Shown here one piece after another: positions 8,635-17,800 of a stretch of DNA of 38,336 nt. Each line of letters starts with the position of its first letter. Within the stretch, counting starts at the first letter, position 1. Under the pieces are notes generated by a model. That model saw only the letters and a list, made by a program, of their open reading frames with translations, had not been told where the DNA came from and searched no databases. Made by a program: the position numbers and the translations under genes. The DNA is taken from the NCBI GenBank assembly GCA_002309695.1, contig DBXV01000005.1, positions 104,596 through 142,931 of the forward strand. The letters are read 5' to 3'. The DNA comes from Myxococcales bacterium UBA1203. GTDB lineage: Bacteria > Myxococcota > Myxococcia > Myxococcales > UBA5297.

Positions 8635-8663
8635 TTGACCCTGCTGAAAGGCGGCCCTAAAGC
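8635..8663 (+). promoter_or_regulatory. Putative promoter of the PBP1A gene
   Basis: TTGACC (8635-8640), a 17-nt spacer and TAAAGC (8658-8663) lie about 140 nt before the chosen PBP start codon, in the region divergent from pal. Both hexamers are imperfect and the call is tentative. Confidence 0.3.
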
Positions 8664-8804
8664 GGCGCGCTTTCGCCTGGGAGCGCTTTAGTCCGGAAGC
8701 GTTTGGTGCGCCGCGCTTTGGAGCCCTCAGGGGATGCAGTGGGACTCGGGGGCCGGCCGCTGACGGGCGCGCGGCGGCACGGGCAGACAGATGGAGTTTT
8801 GGCA

Positions 8805-11741
8805 ATGCCGACGAATGAGGGCAGTCAGGAGATGGCGGGGGACAAAGGGGCGGAAGCCAAAGACAGTGCGCCCCTTCCGGCCGGCGGAAGTGACGGCGTC
8901 AGTGCGGAAAAGAAGCCGCCGCGGAAGCGAAGGCGCCTGTGGAAGTGGCTCGCGCTGAGCTCTCTGACAGCGGCGCTCCTGGGCGCGGCGGGAACTGCGG
9001 GAATTTTCTGGCACTACGGCCGCGATTTGCCCGGTTTTGAGCGGCTGACCGACTACGCGCCCCCACAGGTGACCAAGGTCTATGACCGAAGCGGCGTTCA
9101 GGTGGCCGAGTTTTTTACCGAGCGCCGGACGGTCGTCGGCCTGGAGGAAATTCCCAAGGTCATGCTGCAGGCCATGGTCTCTGCCGAGGACGGCAATTTC
9201 TACCAGCACTCCGGACTCGACTACATCGGCATCCTGCGTGCGTTTCTGGTGGACCTGAAGGAGATGCGGCTCGCGCAGGGGGCGTCCACCATCACCCAGC
9301 AGGTCATCAAAAACATGGTGCTGTCGCCGGAGCGCAGCCTGGCCCGCAAGGTCAAGGAAGCCATTCTGGCCCGGCGCATCGAGCAGAATCTGACGAAGGA
9401 CGAGATTCTCACGCTCTATCTGAACCACATTTATTTCGGGCACGGCCGCTACGGCATCTACGAAGCCAGCACGTTCTATTTCGGCAAGGAGCCCCACGCG
9501 CTGACGCTGGGCGAGGCGGCGATGCTGGCCGGTCTGCCGCAGTCGCCCGGCAGGCTCTCGCCTCTGAGGAATCCCAAGCTGGCCAAGAGGCGCCAGCGCT
9601 ATGTGCTGGAGCAGATGGCGCGGAATGGCTTTGTCTCCCGCGAAGAGGCTGAGCGCGAAAAGGCGCGCCCCATTCACGCGGTCGGTCAGGAAGTCCGGCA
9701 GACGGGCAAGTTCTATGTGGAGTCCGTCCGCCGCTCGCTCCTCACCCGATACGACCGAAAGCAGCTCTACGAGGGCGGCATGCGCATCACGCTGGCCATG
9801 GATGCCGGGCAGCAGGCCGTCGCCGAGGCCGCCGTCGCGAAGGGGCTGGAAAATCTGGAGAAGAAGCGGGGGCTGAAGGCGTCTCTGCGGGTGCTGGACA
9901 TGGAGCGGGCGGAGGCGCTGCGCACGCCGTTCGCCGAGCTGGTGGCCGAAGCCGAGCGCAAGGCGCAGGAACTCAAGTCTGCGGATGTGCTGCCCGAGGG
10001 CATTCTCGACGATGAGGGAGAGGCGGAAGGCCGCGGGGCGAAAGAGGGGGCTGCCGCCGCGTCTGAGGCTTCCGGCTTGAATGACGGCGAGGTTCAGGAG
10101 CCGGCGAAGGGATGGGATTTTGGCCGCCTGGATGCCGCGTCGCTGGCCGCGCTGGCGCCCGTCAGCACGAAGGAAGAGCCGCCGGAGCAGAATGGACAGG
10201 ATGGTGAAGTCCGCCCGCCGCCGCCCGCGCCGGGAGCCATCGCCGCCAAGCTCAAACGCTGCGAGCTCGTGCCGGGCGCGACACTGACGGCGCCGCTCAA
10301 GTCCATGGACGAGCGGGCGCTGGTGTTTGACCTGGGACTGGCTCAGGGGCGCGTGGACAGACAGCTCCTCAAGTGGGCCGGCTTCAAAAAGAAAGGGGCG
10401 CAGCTTCCCGCGGGCGGCCTGTATCGGGTCCGCGTTCTGGAGGCGCATCCCAAGCAGCCGAAGAAGGCGTCCAAGCTGACGCAGGAGGAGCTGGACATGG
10501 TGCCGCTGGACCTGGTGCCCGTGCCCTCTGTGCAGGCGGCGCTGGTGGCCATTGACCCTTCCACGCGCCTCGTGACGGCCATCGTCGGCGGCTACGATTT
10601 TGCGGACAGCCAGTTCAACAGAGCCACTCAGGCGCGGCGGCAGCCCGGTTCCTCCTTCAAGCCCATCGTTTACGGCGCTGCGCTGGAGAGCGGCCGGTTC
10701 ACACTGGCCTCCATCCTCAATGATGCGCCGGACATCTTTCGCGACAGGTGGACGGGCAAGGCGTGGCGGCCGCAGAACTTCGAGCGGAACGTTTATGAGG
10801 GGCCGATGGGGCTCAGGGAGGCGCTGTCCAAGTCGAAGAACACCATTTCCGTTCGCCTCATTGAGGCGGTGGAGCCGGAGGCGGTCATCGACTTCGCGCG
10901 CCGGGCGGGCATTGCCTCGCCGCTGCCCGCCAATCTGACGCTGGGGCTGGGGACCGGCGAAGTGACGCCCCTTGAGCTGGCCAACGCCTACGCCACCCTG
11001 GCTTCCGGCGGCAAAAGCGCGGAGCCGGCGATGCTGCTCAGCGTCCGCAGTCGGGATGGGAACGTTCTGGAGCAGTCGGGGACCGTCGCAGAGGAGGTCA
11101 TCTCCCCGGGTGTGGCCTTCCTCGTGACCTCCCTGATGGAGAGCGTCATCGAAGAGGGGACCGGGCGGCGTGCCCGTGCGCTCAGGCGTCCCGTCGCGGG
11201 CAAGACGGGAACTGCTTCCGAGAACAGGGATGCCTGGTTTTCGGGGTTCACGCCTGACCTGGTGGCCACCGTCTGGGTGGGCCGGGACGACCACAAGACC
11301 ATCGGCAGGTCCGGGACGGGCGGTGCTGCGGCGTTGCCCATCTGGGTCGATTTCATGAAGGGCGCTCTGGAAAACGTGCCCCCGTCCGATTTCGTTCAGC
11401 CGCCGGAAATCATCGCCGTGCGCATCGACCCCAAGAGCGGCCGGCGGATTGTCCTGCCCGAAGACGTGGAAAACGGGCTGCCCGACTATTTCATCGACCG
11501 CATGAATCCGGACCCGGAGCAGGACGACAGTGAGTCTGACGACGCTGAGAGCGCTTCCGAGGATGGCGACGGGGCAGGGAACAAGGGCAGCAGCGCCAAG
11601 AAAGTGACCGCGCCCGCAAAGCCGGAAGAGAAGCCGCTGCCCGGCCGCATCGAATTTTTCGTCGCCGGGACAGAGCCCGAGGAGATTGCCGCGCCCGAGG
11701 ACAAGGCCGACCCCAGATTTTTCCTGATGGAGGCCCCCTGA
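8805..11741 (+). CDS. mrcA: Penicillin-binding protein 1A (bifunctional class A PBP)
   Basis: This inner-membrane enzyme polymerises glycan strands and cross-links peptides of peptidoglycan. I chose the ATG at 8805 (GGAG 8 nt upstream, MPTNEGSQ). The frame is open to 8703, but that part is not PBP-like. Layout: cytoplasmic acidic and basic tail; one membrane helix at about 45-69; GT51 transglycosylase from about 125 (AEDGNFYQHSG with catalytic Glu, then QGASTITQQ, then EILTLYLNHIYFG); a long insert with an OB-like domain (about 365-570); and the transpeptidase with SSFK (Ser616 nucleophile, Lys619), SKN at 677-679 and KTGTA from Lys800. The last 110 or so residues form an Asp/Glu-rich tail. 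At 978 residues it is longer than E. coli PBP1A (850) because of the Ala/Glu/Pro-rich insert and that tail. It converges with the GltJ-like gene. Confidence 0.93.
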   Translation: MPTNEGSQEMAGDKGAEAKDSAPLPAGGSDGVSAEKKPPRKRRRLWKWLALSSLTAALLGAAGTAGIFWHYGRDLPGFERLTDYAPPQVTKVYDRSGVQVAEFFTERRTVVGLEEIPKVMLQAMVSAEDGNFYQHSGLDYIGILRAFLVDLKEMRLAQGASTITQQVIKNMVLSPERSLARKVKEAILARRIEQNLTKDEILTLYLNHIYFGHGRYGIYEASTFYFGKEPHALTLGEAAMLAGLPQSPGRLSPLRNPKLAKRRQRYVLEQMARNGFVSREEAEREKARPIHAVGQEVRQTGKFYVESVRRSLLTRYDRKQLYEGGMRITLAMDAGQQAVAEAAVAKGLENLEKKRGLKASLRVLDMERAEALRTPFAELVAEAERKAQELKSADVLPEGILDDEGEAEGRGAKEGAAAASEASGLNDGEVQEPAKGWDFGRLDAASLAALAPVSTKEEPPEQNGQDGEVRPPPPAPGAIAAKLKRCELVPGATLTAPLKSMDERALVFDLGLAQGRVDRQLLKWAGFKKKGAQLPAGGLYRVRVLEAHPKQPKKASKLTQEELDMVPLDLVPVPSVQAALVAIDPSTRLVTAIVGGYDFADSQFNRATQARRQPGSSFKPIVYGAALESGRFTLASILNDAPDIFRDRWTGKAWRPQNFERNVYEGPMGLREALSKSKNTISVRLIEAVEPEAVIDFARRAGIASPLPANLTLGLGTGEVTPLELANAYATLASGGKSAEPAMLLSVRSRDGNVLEQSGTVAEEVISPGVAFLVTSLMESVIEEGTGRRARALRRPVAGKTGTASENRDAWFSGFTPDLVATVWVGRDDHKTIGRSGTGGAAALPIWVDFMKGALENVPPSDFVQPPEIIAVRIDPKSGRRIVLPEDVENGLPDYFIDRMNPDPEQDDSESDDAESASEDGDGAGNKGSSAKKVTAPAKPEEKPLPGRIEFFVAGTEPEEIAAPEDKADPRFFLMEAP

Positions 11742-11865
11742 GCGGCAGCCACCCTTCATCAGCGGCTGGCAGTGTGGGGTGAGGCGAACTGACGCGCCGG
11801 TCTGCTGGCTCAGGACGCCTTTGCCCTGCTTTGTTCAGGGGGAAGCCTGCGATGAGCGCACAAAA

Positions 11866-11897
11866 AAGCCCTCCGAAGCGCTGGCTCCGGAGGGCTT
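11866..11897 (-). terminator. Rho-independent terminator of the GltJ-like gene
   Basis: A 10-bp perfect stem (AAGCCCTCCG at 11866-11875, CGGAGGGCTT at 11888-11897) is followed on the minus strand by a run of six T. It lies 34 nt after the stop of the minus-strand gene ending at 11931. No separate terminator for the converging PBP gene is evident. Confidence 0.88.
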
Positions 11898-11930
11898 GAT
11901 GCGGATGGCGGTGAAGATGCGGCCCGCCCG

Positions 11931-14534
11931 TCAGAATTTGAAGGGGAACTTGATGGGCTGCATCTGGGCGCCGGAATAGGCGGGGAACTTCATCTTGCTG
12001 ATGACGCCTTTGAGGCAGTCTTCTAGGTCAGAGCCGCTGTAATCCGCCGTCGAGGTCTTGATGCCCGTGGGCTTGCCGCTCTGCTGGATGCTCCAGACCA
12101 TGACGATGGTACCGGTATCGTCCTCGTCGTCCGTGCACTGCTTGATGGCGCCGCGGTGCTTCATCACCTCGCCCATGATGTCGCTCTGAGAGAGCGTGGC
12201 CTTGGTGACGCCGCCGGTGGGAGGCGGGACGTAAACAGAGGGCTTTTTCGGCGCGGGCTTGGCGGGTTCCGGAGATGAATCGCCGCCGCCAAACAGACGC
12301 TCGAAGTCGTCGTCCACCTTGCTGGCGGGCTCAGGCTTGGACGGGGGCGGAGGCGGCGGGGGTTCGGGCCTGGAGGCCACGGCCGGAGCAGGCCGCTCGG
12401 GCTCATCGATGTCGTCATCGTCGTCATCCAGCCGGGAGCCGCCGCGCCGGGAATTGTCAGCTTTATTGGTGTGCTTCGTCGGCGTCTTTTTGACCTTCTT
12501 GGACGAATGCGCGTCAGCCGCCGGCCGTTTTTTCGCGTCCTTGTCTTCCGAAGCTGCCTCAGGCGCTTTGGCCGGAGCAGGCGGCGTCTTGGGGGCTTCC
12601 GGCGCCGTTTTGGCGGGCTCGGTCGCCGCTGGTGCAGGCGCGGGCTCGGCCGCAGCGGCTGGCTGAGAAGGCGCTGCTGGCTGATTTGCCTCTGGAACAT
12701 TGGCAGGCGCGGGCGGCGCGGCAGGGATGGCCGCAGGCTGTGCTGTGGGCTGCTGCGTGACGGCAACAGGCGTCGAAGCCGGCTGCTCCGGGTTCAGGTG
12801 CTTGTAGGCGAGGAGCGCCACCACAATGAGGACCGCCGCGCCCGCGATGATGGCGATGCCTTTGACGATGCCGGAAGTCTGCGAAGGCATCTGCGGCAGA
12901 GGCTGCTGAACGGGAACCTGCTGCGCCTGACGCCGGCCGCCCTGACGCCGGCTGCCGCCCTGCTGGGAGCGCGGCTGACGCTGTCTGGCGGGCTGCGGCT
13001 GCGGCGCGGCTACCGGCAGATTCCAGTGATCGTTTCTGTTGTCGCCCAGGAAGCCGTTGCCGGGATTGGTACGGTCCGAATCCATGGGCTCCGGCGGCGC
13101 GTCGAAGCCGGCGGCATCTCCCATGGGCAGACCGGTATCCTGAAAAGGCGCGGGAGGCGGCGGCAGGAGGTCTGCCTGCGGCAAATCGGCCAGGAAGCCA
13201 TCAGCAGCGGGGCTGGGAAGCGGCGCGGGACCGTCTGCCGGAGGCTGCGGCAGAGCATTGAGAACAGGCAGTGTGCCGGGCAGGGGCGATTCGGCCGTCG
13301 GCTGACTTGCCGGCAGCGGCAGTGTCGAGGACTGAGGCACGGCCGATGTGAGGGGTGCGGCCGAGGCATCCGGCGCCGCGGCAGGCGCAGGCGGGTTGCT
13401 GAGCGCGGAAATTTCATCCTGAATCAGCGAACTCAGCATGCTGGCGGCGGCGGGCTTCCAGGCGGGTTCATCGACCGAAGCCTGAGGAGAAGGCAGAGAG
13501 GCCGCAGCGGCCAATGTTCCGGATGAATCCGTCTGCTTGTCGGCGCCTTTGGTTTCAAATCCCCACTCGTCCAACGCTCCGCTGCCGGCCGGCGCCTGCG
13601 TTCCCGAACCATCGCTCTCGGTGGGCCGCGGAACATCGCTCATGGCGGGTTTGGGCGGCTCAAGCCGCTTGGAAAGTTCCGGGACAGAACTGAGGGGCGC
13701 CCAGTCGCTCATGCCCGCATTCCAGACGAGGGAATCCAGCGCCAGTTCGCCCTTGTCCCAATGAGCTTTGACGCCTTCAAAGCTCATTGGGCCTTTCTGC
13801 TCGCCATTGATGGCGACGAACCATTCCTCCCCGCCTGAGGAAGCAGCGTCTGCTGCCGGCTGCCCGTCACTTTCGGCTGCGGAGGAAGTGGTCTCCGAAG
13901 AAGCGCTGCTTTCCTTCGATTCAGGCGCCTTCATCAGGCTGGCCATCTCCGCCAGGTTGACGACGCGCGTGGCGTTGCCGGCATCCGGTTCGGAAGCACC
14001 GCTCCCTGCGCCATCGAGCCCGAAGCCGACGGCGTCGAAGGGTGAATTGCCTTCGGGCGAAGGCTTGTTGAGCACAGAGTCGAGCGCTTTGCCGACCTCT
14101 TCGTCGTCCAGCCCCAGATCGAAGGGGAGCGACGAGACGCTGGAGGGCTCGTGGTCGGCTGTAGGCTCCGGTTTTTTGGAGAAAGCGGCCACGGCGGCAC
14201 TGGAGACGGCCTCGGCGCTGGAACGGTCATCGGCGGCCGATTTCTGCTGCCTGCGGCGCTCCTGCCTGGCGGCGGCTTCATCGGCTTCCATCATCTTCTG
14301 CACGGCCAGGAGAGGATTGGCGAGCTGCCGGGTTTCCTCCTGATCCTTGGGGACGACCGCGCGCATCTCCAGCTCCGTGGGGAAACTGGGGAACTGCTGC
14401 GCGCTCTCCTCTTTGGGCAGCCGGACGATGATTCGGTGGTCGCACTTTTTGCAGCGGACGCTCACGCCGTTGGGGCCGATTTTTTCATCTTTGATTTTGT
14501 ATTGGGCACCGCACTTGTCGCAGACGAATTTCAT
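11931..14534 (-). CDS. gltJ: GltJ/AgmX-like protein: zinc ribbon, GYF, TM, AgmX C-terminal domain
   Basis: The start at 14534 (MKFVCDKCGAQY) is preceded by GAGAGG. The protein has 867 residues. Layout: MJ0042-type zinc ribbon with Cys5, Cys8, Cys28 and Cys31; a low-complexity Ser/Glu/Ala region; a GYF_2 domain at about 232-283 (EEWFVAINGEQKGPMSFEG, ending W-A-P-L-S); a long Pro/Ala/Gln-rich stretch; one membrane helix near 555-577; a Pro/Lys-rich, presumably periplasmic linker with a DDDDDD run and PPPPPPP; and a C-terminal AgmX/PglI domain from about 776 (SDIMGEVMKHRGAIKQC, ending KFPFKF). In Myxococcus this architecture belongs to GltJ (AgmX). There the cytoplasmic ribbon and GYF domains contact MglA and partners, and the periplasmic part reaches towards the outer membrane. 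The giant TPR gene lies 284 bp upstream on the same strand. Function in this organism is inferred. Confidence 0.82.
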   Translation of the reverse strand: MKFVCDKCGAQYKIKDEKIGPNGVSVRCKKCDHRIIVRLPKEESAQQFPSFPTELEMRAVVPKDQEETRQLANPLLAVQKMMEADEAAARQERRRQQKSAADDRSSAEAVSSAAVAAFSKKPEPTADHEPSSVSSLPFDLGLDDEEVGKALDSVLNKPSPEGNSPFDAVGFGLDGAGSGASEPDAGNATRVVNLAEMASLMKAPESKESSASSETTSSAAESDGQPAADAASSGGEEWFVAINGEQKGPMSFEGVKAHWDKGELALDSLVWNAGMSDWAPLSSVPELSKRLEPPKPAMSDVPRPTESDGSGTQAPAGSGALDEWGFETKGADKQTDSSGTLAAAASLPSPQASVDEPAWKPAAASMLSSLIQDEISALSNPPAPAAAPDASAAPLTSAVPQSSTLPLPASQPTAESPLPGTLPVLNALPQPPADGPAPLPSPAADGFLADLPQADLLPPPPAPFQDTGLPMGDAAGFDAPPEPMDSDRTNPGNGFLGDNRNDHWNLPVAAPQPQPARQRQPRSQQGGSRRQGGRRQAQQVPVQQPLPQMPSQTSGIVKGIAIIAGAAVLIVVALLAYKHLNPEQPASTPVAVTQQPTAQPAAIPAAPPAPANVPEANQPAAPSQPAAAAEPAPAPAATEPAKTAPEAPKTPPAPAKAPEAASEDKDAKKRPAADAHSSKKVKKTPTKHTNKADNSRRGGSRLDDDDDDIDEPERPAPAVASRPEPPPPPPPSKPEPASKVDDDFERLFGGGDSSPEPAKPAPKKPSVYVPPPTGGVTKATLSQSDIMGEVMKHRGAIKQCTDDEDDTGTIVMVWSIQQSGKPTGIKTSTADYSGSDLEDCLKGVISKMKFPAYSGAQMQPIKFPFKF

Positions 14535-14818
14535 GAAGGACCTCTCGCCGCTTTTTGGCGGCCAGCGCCGCATCCGGGCCGGGAAGTGAAGGATTGCATC
14601 AAAAACGGAAAATCGTGCGTTCCGTCCGGGCGGCGGGGAGGCGCGTCCGGATGGAACGTATGGGTCAGGGGATAGCTGGCGTCCCCTGAGGCGGGCGGCT
14701 CTTTAAGCCTCAAAGAGGCAGCCGAAAAAACTTTTGGCAGTGCTTTCACGCGGGGACTTGGTGCTTCCGGACGCTGCACCCGAGAACACCGTCTCGGATG
14801 AGCATCCGGCCTTTGGAA
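14535..14818. other. 284-bp gap between TPR and GltJ-like genes
   Basis: No supported coding region lies here. I find no terminator for the TPR gene. On the minus strand, near 14697-14728, GCCTC-TTT-GAGGC overlaps CTCTTT/AAAGAG, so two alternative small hairpins are possible, both weak. I see no convincing promoter. Co-transcription of the two genes is therefore possible but not shown. Confidence 0.4.
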
Positions 14819-17800
14819 CTATTGAAGTTTGATTTCGATGTTCAGCCCCAGTTCGGCACGCAGACGGGCGTAGTCAGCCGACATGCAGAACAGGAGCAGG
14901 TCGCGGCAGCGTGAGCGGAGGGGAACGCGGGAGATGGCGTCCTTGCTCATCAGCGCCATGGCGACGCGGATATCCGAGCACAGAAGCGTCGCGGCGCGGT
15001 TGGCCGTCAGCTCCGCAGCCTCGACGTAGGTGCGCAGATCGTCGGCGGACGCTTTCTGAACGTATTGCTGCCCCAGCTGGGACAGCGCGCCCAGGAACTG
15101 CTGGCCGAGGCGCGCCAGAATCCTGCCCTCCGCCTCAATCGCGCGCAGGTCGGCAGTCGGCCGGAAGCCGGGAACGCTGTAATAGAGCGCCGCCTGGAAC
15201 AGCGCTTCGAGCCGCGAGACGGGAAGCATGCGCGCCAGCACCAGTTCCGGACGGCAGAACGTCATTTCCCGGACCAAGTGGTAGGTGAGCGTCTTCTGGT
15301 CTGTTTCGCTGAACAGGGCACCTCCCGCCTTGAGGGCGATGGGATGAACGTGAATCATCTCCAGGAAGAGGCCCTTTTCGGGATGCGTGAACTGCTGCAT
15401 GCCCGCGGCGCCCTTCTTCATCCGCTCGCGCAGGGCTGACAGATAGGGCGAATACAGCTCCAGGTCCGGCATGCCGCAGAGCTGGCGGTTGTAGCGGAAC
15501 ATGTTGAGGGCAAACTCCTGCCCGGACTGATCCACGCGGTTGATTCTGGGGTCGATGCCGAAGGTGGCGTGCCTGCGGGCGAAGTAGGCGCCGAGCTGAT
15601 TGTAGATGAGCGCCAGAATTTGCCCCATGGGGCCTGCCAGACGTGGATGGTAGATGCGCATCCAGAGCGGGTCCGAAACGGGGCGCCGCGCCTGCTCTCT
15701 GCGCTGCGCGTAGGGGGACAGCTTCGTCAGGATTTCCCGCTCATCCGGCCCCACTTCTCCCAGGATGTACTGGGCGACCTGAGCCGCCACATAGGCGCTG
15801 TCGTAGTCGCGCGCCTTGGCGGACAGCTGGGCGATGGCCTGAACGACGTTCTGAGGCGCAGCGGAGTAGGGAAGGGCCTGCCGGTAGGCATCCCGCGCTG
15901 TCACCTCATTGCCCTCCACCGCTGCGGCGAGCCGCGCGTACTTTTCGAGGATTTCCCCGTCCTGCGGCTGGCTCTTGGCGAGCAGCTGGTAGATCTGCAG
16001 CGTGGCGGGAAGGTCGCGCTTGATCTGCTCGTAGAACGACGCGAGCGCCTTGAAGATGGCCATCCGCGCATCCTGGGTTTCAGGACGTCTGGGCAGGCGC
16101 TGAAGCATCCGATGGTAGTTCTGCTCCAGCAGCGGCCACTGGCGCGCGCTTCCGAGCATCGACTCCAGAGCTGCGAACGCCTGGATGCAGCGATAGTCGA
16201 TGTCCAGCGCGGCGTTGAACGCCTCCGCGGCCCGGGGAATGTCCCGAAGTCCATCCCGGCAGACCTCGCCCAGAGCACAGTACAGCTTGCAGGCGCGGGC
16301 AGGGTCTTTGGCCTTGTCGGTCAGAGCCAGAAGCTGCTCCAGAATCTCCACCGCCCGGGCGCTCTGCCGCGTCTCGGTATAGAGCACGAGCAGATTGTCC
16401 AGGACCTTGAGGGCGTTGGGCGAGAGCTCATGCGCCTGCGAGAACTCCTCGATGGCGCGGTAGCTGTCGTGCAGCTTGTCCTTGGCGATGGCGCCGGCGC
16501 GGCACAGCAGCTCGAAGCGCTCGTTCCCCTCCATCAGGGCGGCAACCTTCTCCAGGTAGTCCAGCGCCTCGTCCCAGCGTTCCTGCCCCTCGCACAGCTC
16601 TGCCATGGAGCGGAGCGACGGATCGTGGTGCGCGTCGTGAGAAAGCGCCTTTTCAAACTCGCGCTGGGCGCGGTCGGGCTGGTTCTGCTTCTGATACAGG
16701 TCGCCCGTCTGCCAGTAGATATCGACGACCTCGAGCTCGGTCAGCTCCTCGCTGTGGTGGATGAGAATCGCCTGATAGACGGAAACGGCATCCGCGTAGC
16801 GTCCAGCTGCCACCAGTCTGTTGGCATAGCCCTCGGCGGAGGGGAGGTAGGTCGAGTCGAACTGGTAGGCACGCTCGTAGGCGGACAGCGCCCGCTCGCT
16901 CTTCTTCAGTTTTTCGCAGACGTAGCCCAGCCTGTAGAACTGCCTGCACAGGTCCCCGGCGACCTTGGAATCCTCTGAGAGACGCTCCGTCAGGCCGGTC
17001 ACCACGATGTCGAGAAGCTGTTCTGCGCGCTCCCAGCGCTGTTCCGAGATGCAGATGTCGCTGAGCGGCCTCGCTGCCTCCAACAGCCTGCCGTCCAGCT
17101 CCAGTGCCTTCTCGTAATGCTTTGCCGCGGACGCCAGGTCCTCTCTGGCCTCCTGATAAAATTCGGCGGCATTCAGATGGGCGCGGATGCGCTCCTGCGT
17201 GTCCGTGGCGCTTTCGGTCTCACGGACCAGCATCGACAGGTATTGGTCCTTGTCTTCGTTTTCGTAGAGCTTCTGCAGGGCGCGAATGGCCGGAAGAGAC
17301 TTGTCATCCAGTTCGAGGGCCCGCCGGAAATCCTTCGCTGCCTCCTGAGGCGATTCCAGCTTGTCCAGATGGATGGCGCCCATTCGGCAGAAGAGCTCCG
17401 CGGCCTCCCGGGTGCGTCCCAGAAGCTCGATTTCCCTGCCGAGCATTTCGAGGGCGTTTTCCGCGTCTCCCGACTCTTCGTAGAGAAGTCCCAGTGCATG
17501 GATGGCCGGCCTGGACAGAGGGTCCTTTTCCAGAGCCTTGCAGAACGAGCTGAACGCTTCGTCCGTCCAGCCCAGTTCGTTCTTCTGGACCTCGCCCATG
17601 GCCACCAGCAGAGACACCTGCTCGCTGTTCGTCGGTCCCAGACCGAGGTGGTACTCGTAGGCGCGCAGCAGATCTTCCCAGCGCCGCGTTGCCGGCCGAT
17701 GCGCTTCTGCATCCAGCCTGCGCAGCGTCTCCAGATTGCGGACCGCCTGAAGATTTTCGGGGTCGATGTCGAGGACGGCCATGAGGCACTGATCCGCGCG

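Noticed and set aside
8515..8805. A 96-codon minus-strand frame upstream of pal
   Set aside because: Arg/Pro/Ala-rich sequence without a ribosome site or domain. It overlaps the proposed promoters and the PBP leader.
8727..11759. A 1010-codon open frame antisense to the PBP1A gene
   Set aside because: It lies wholly opposite a well-supported gene and has low-complexity Arg/Gly/Leu/His composition with no recognisable domain. Long antisense frames are expected where TTA, CTA and TCA codons are rare.
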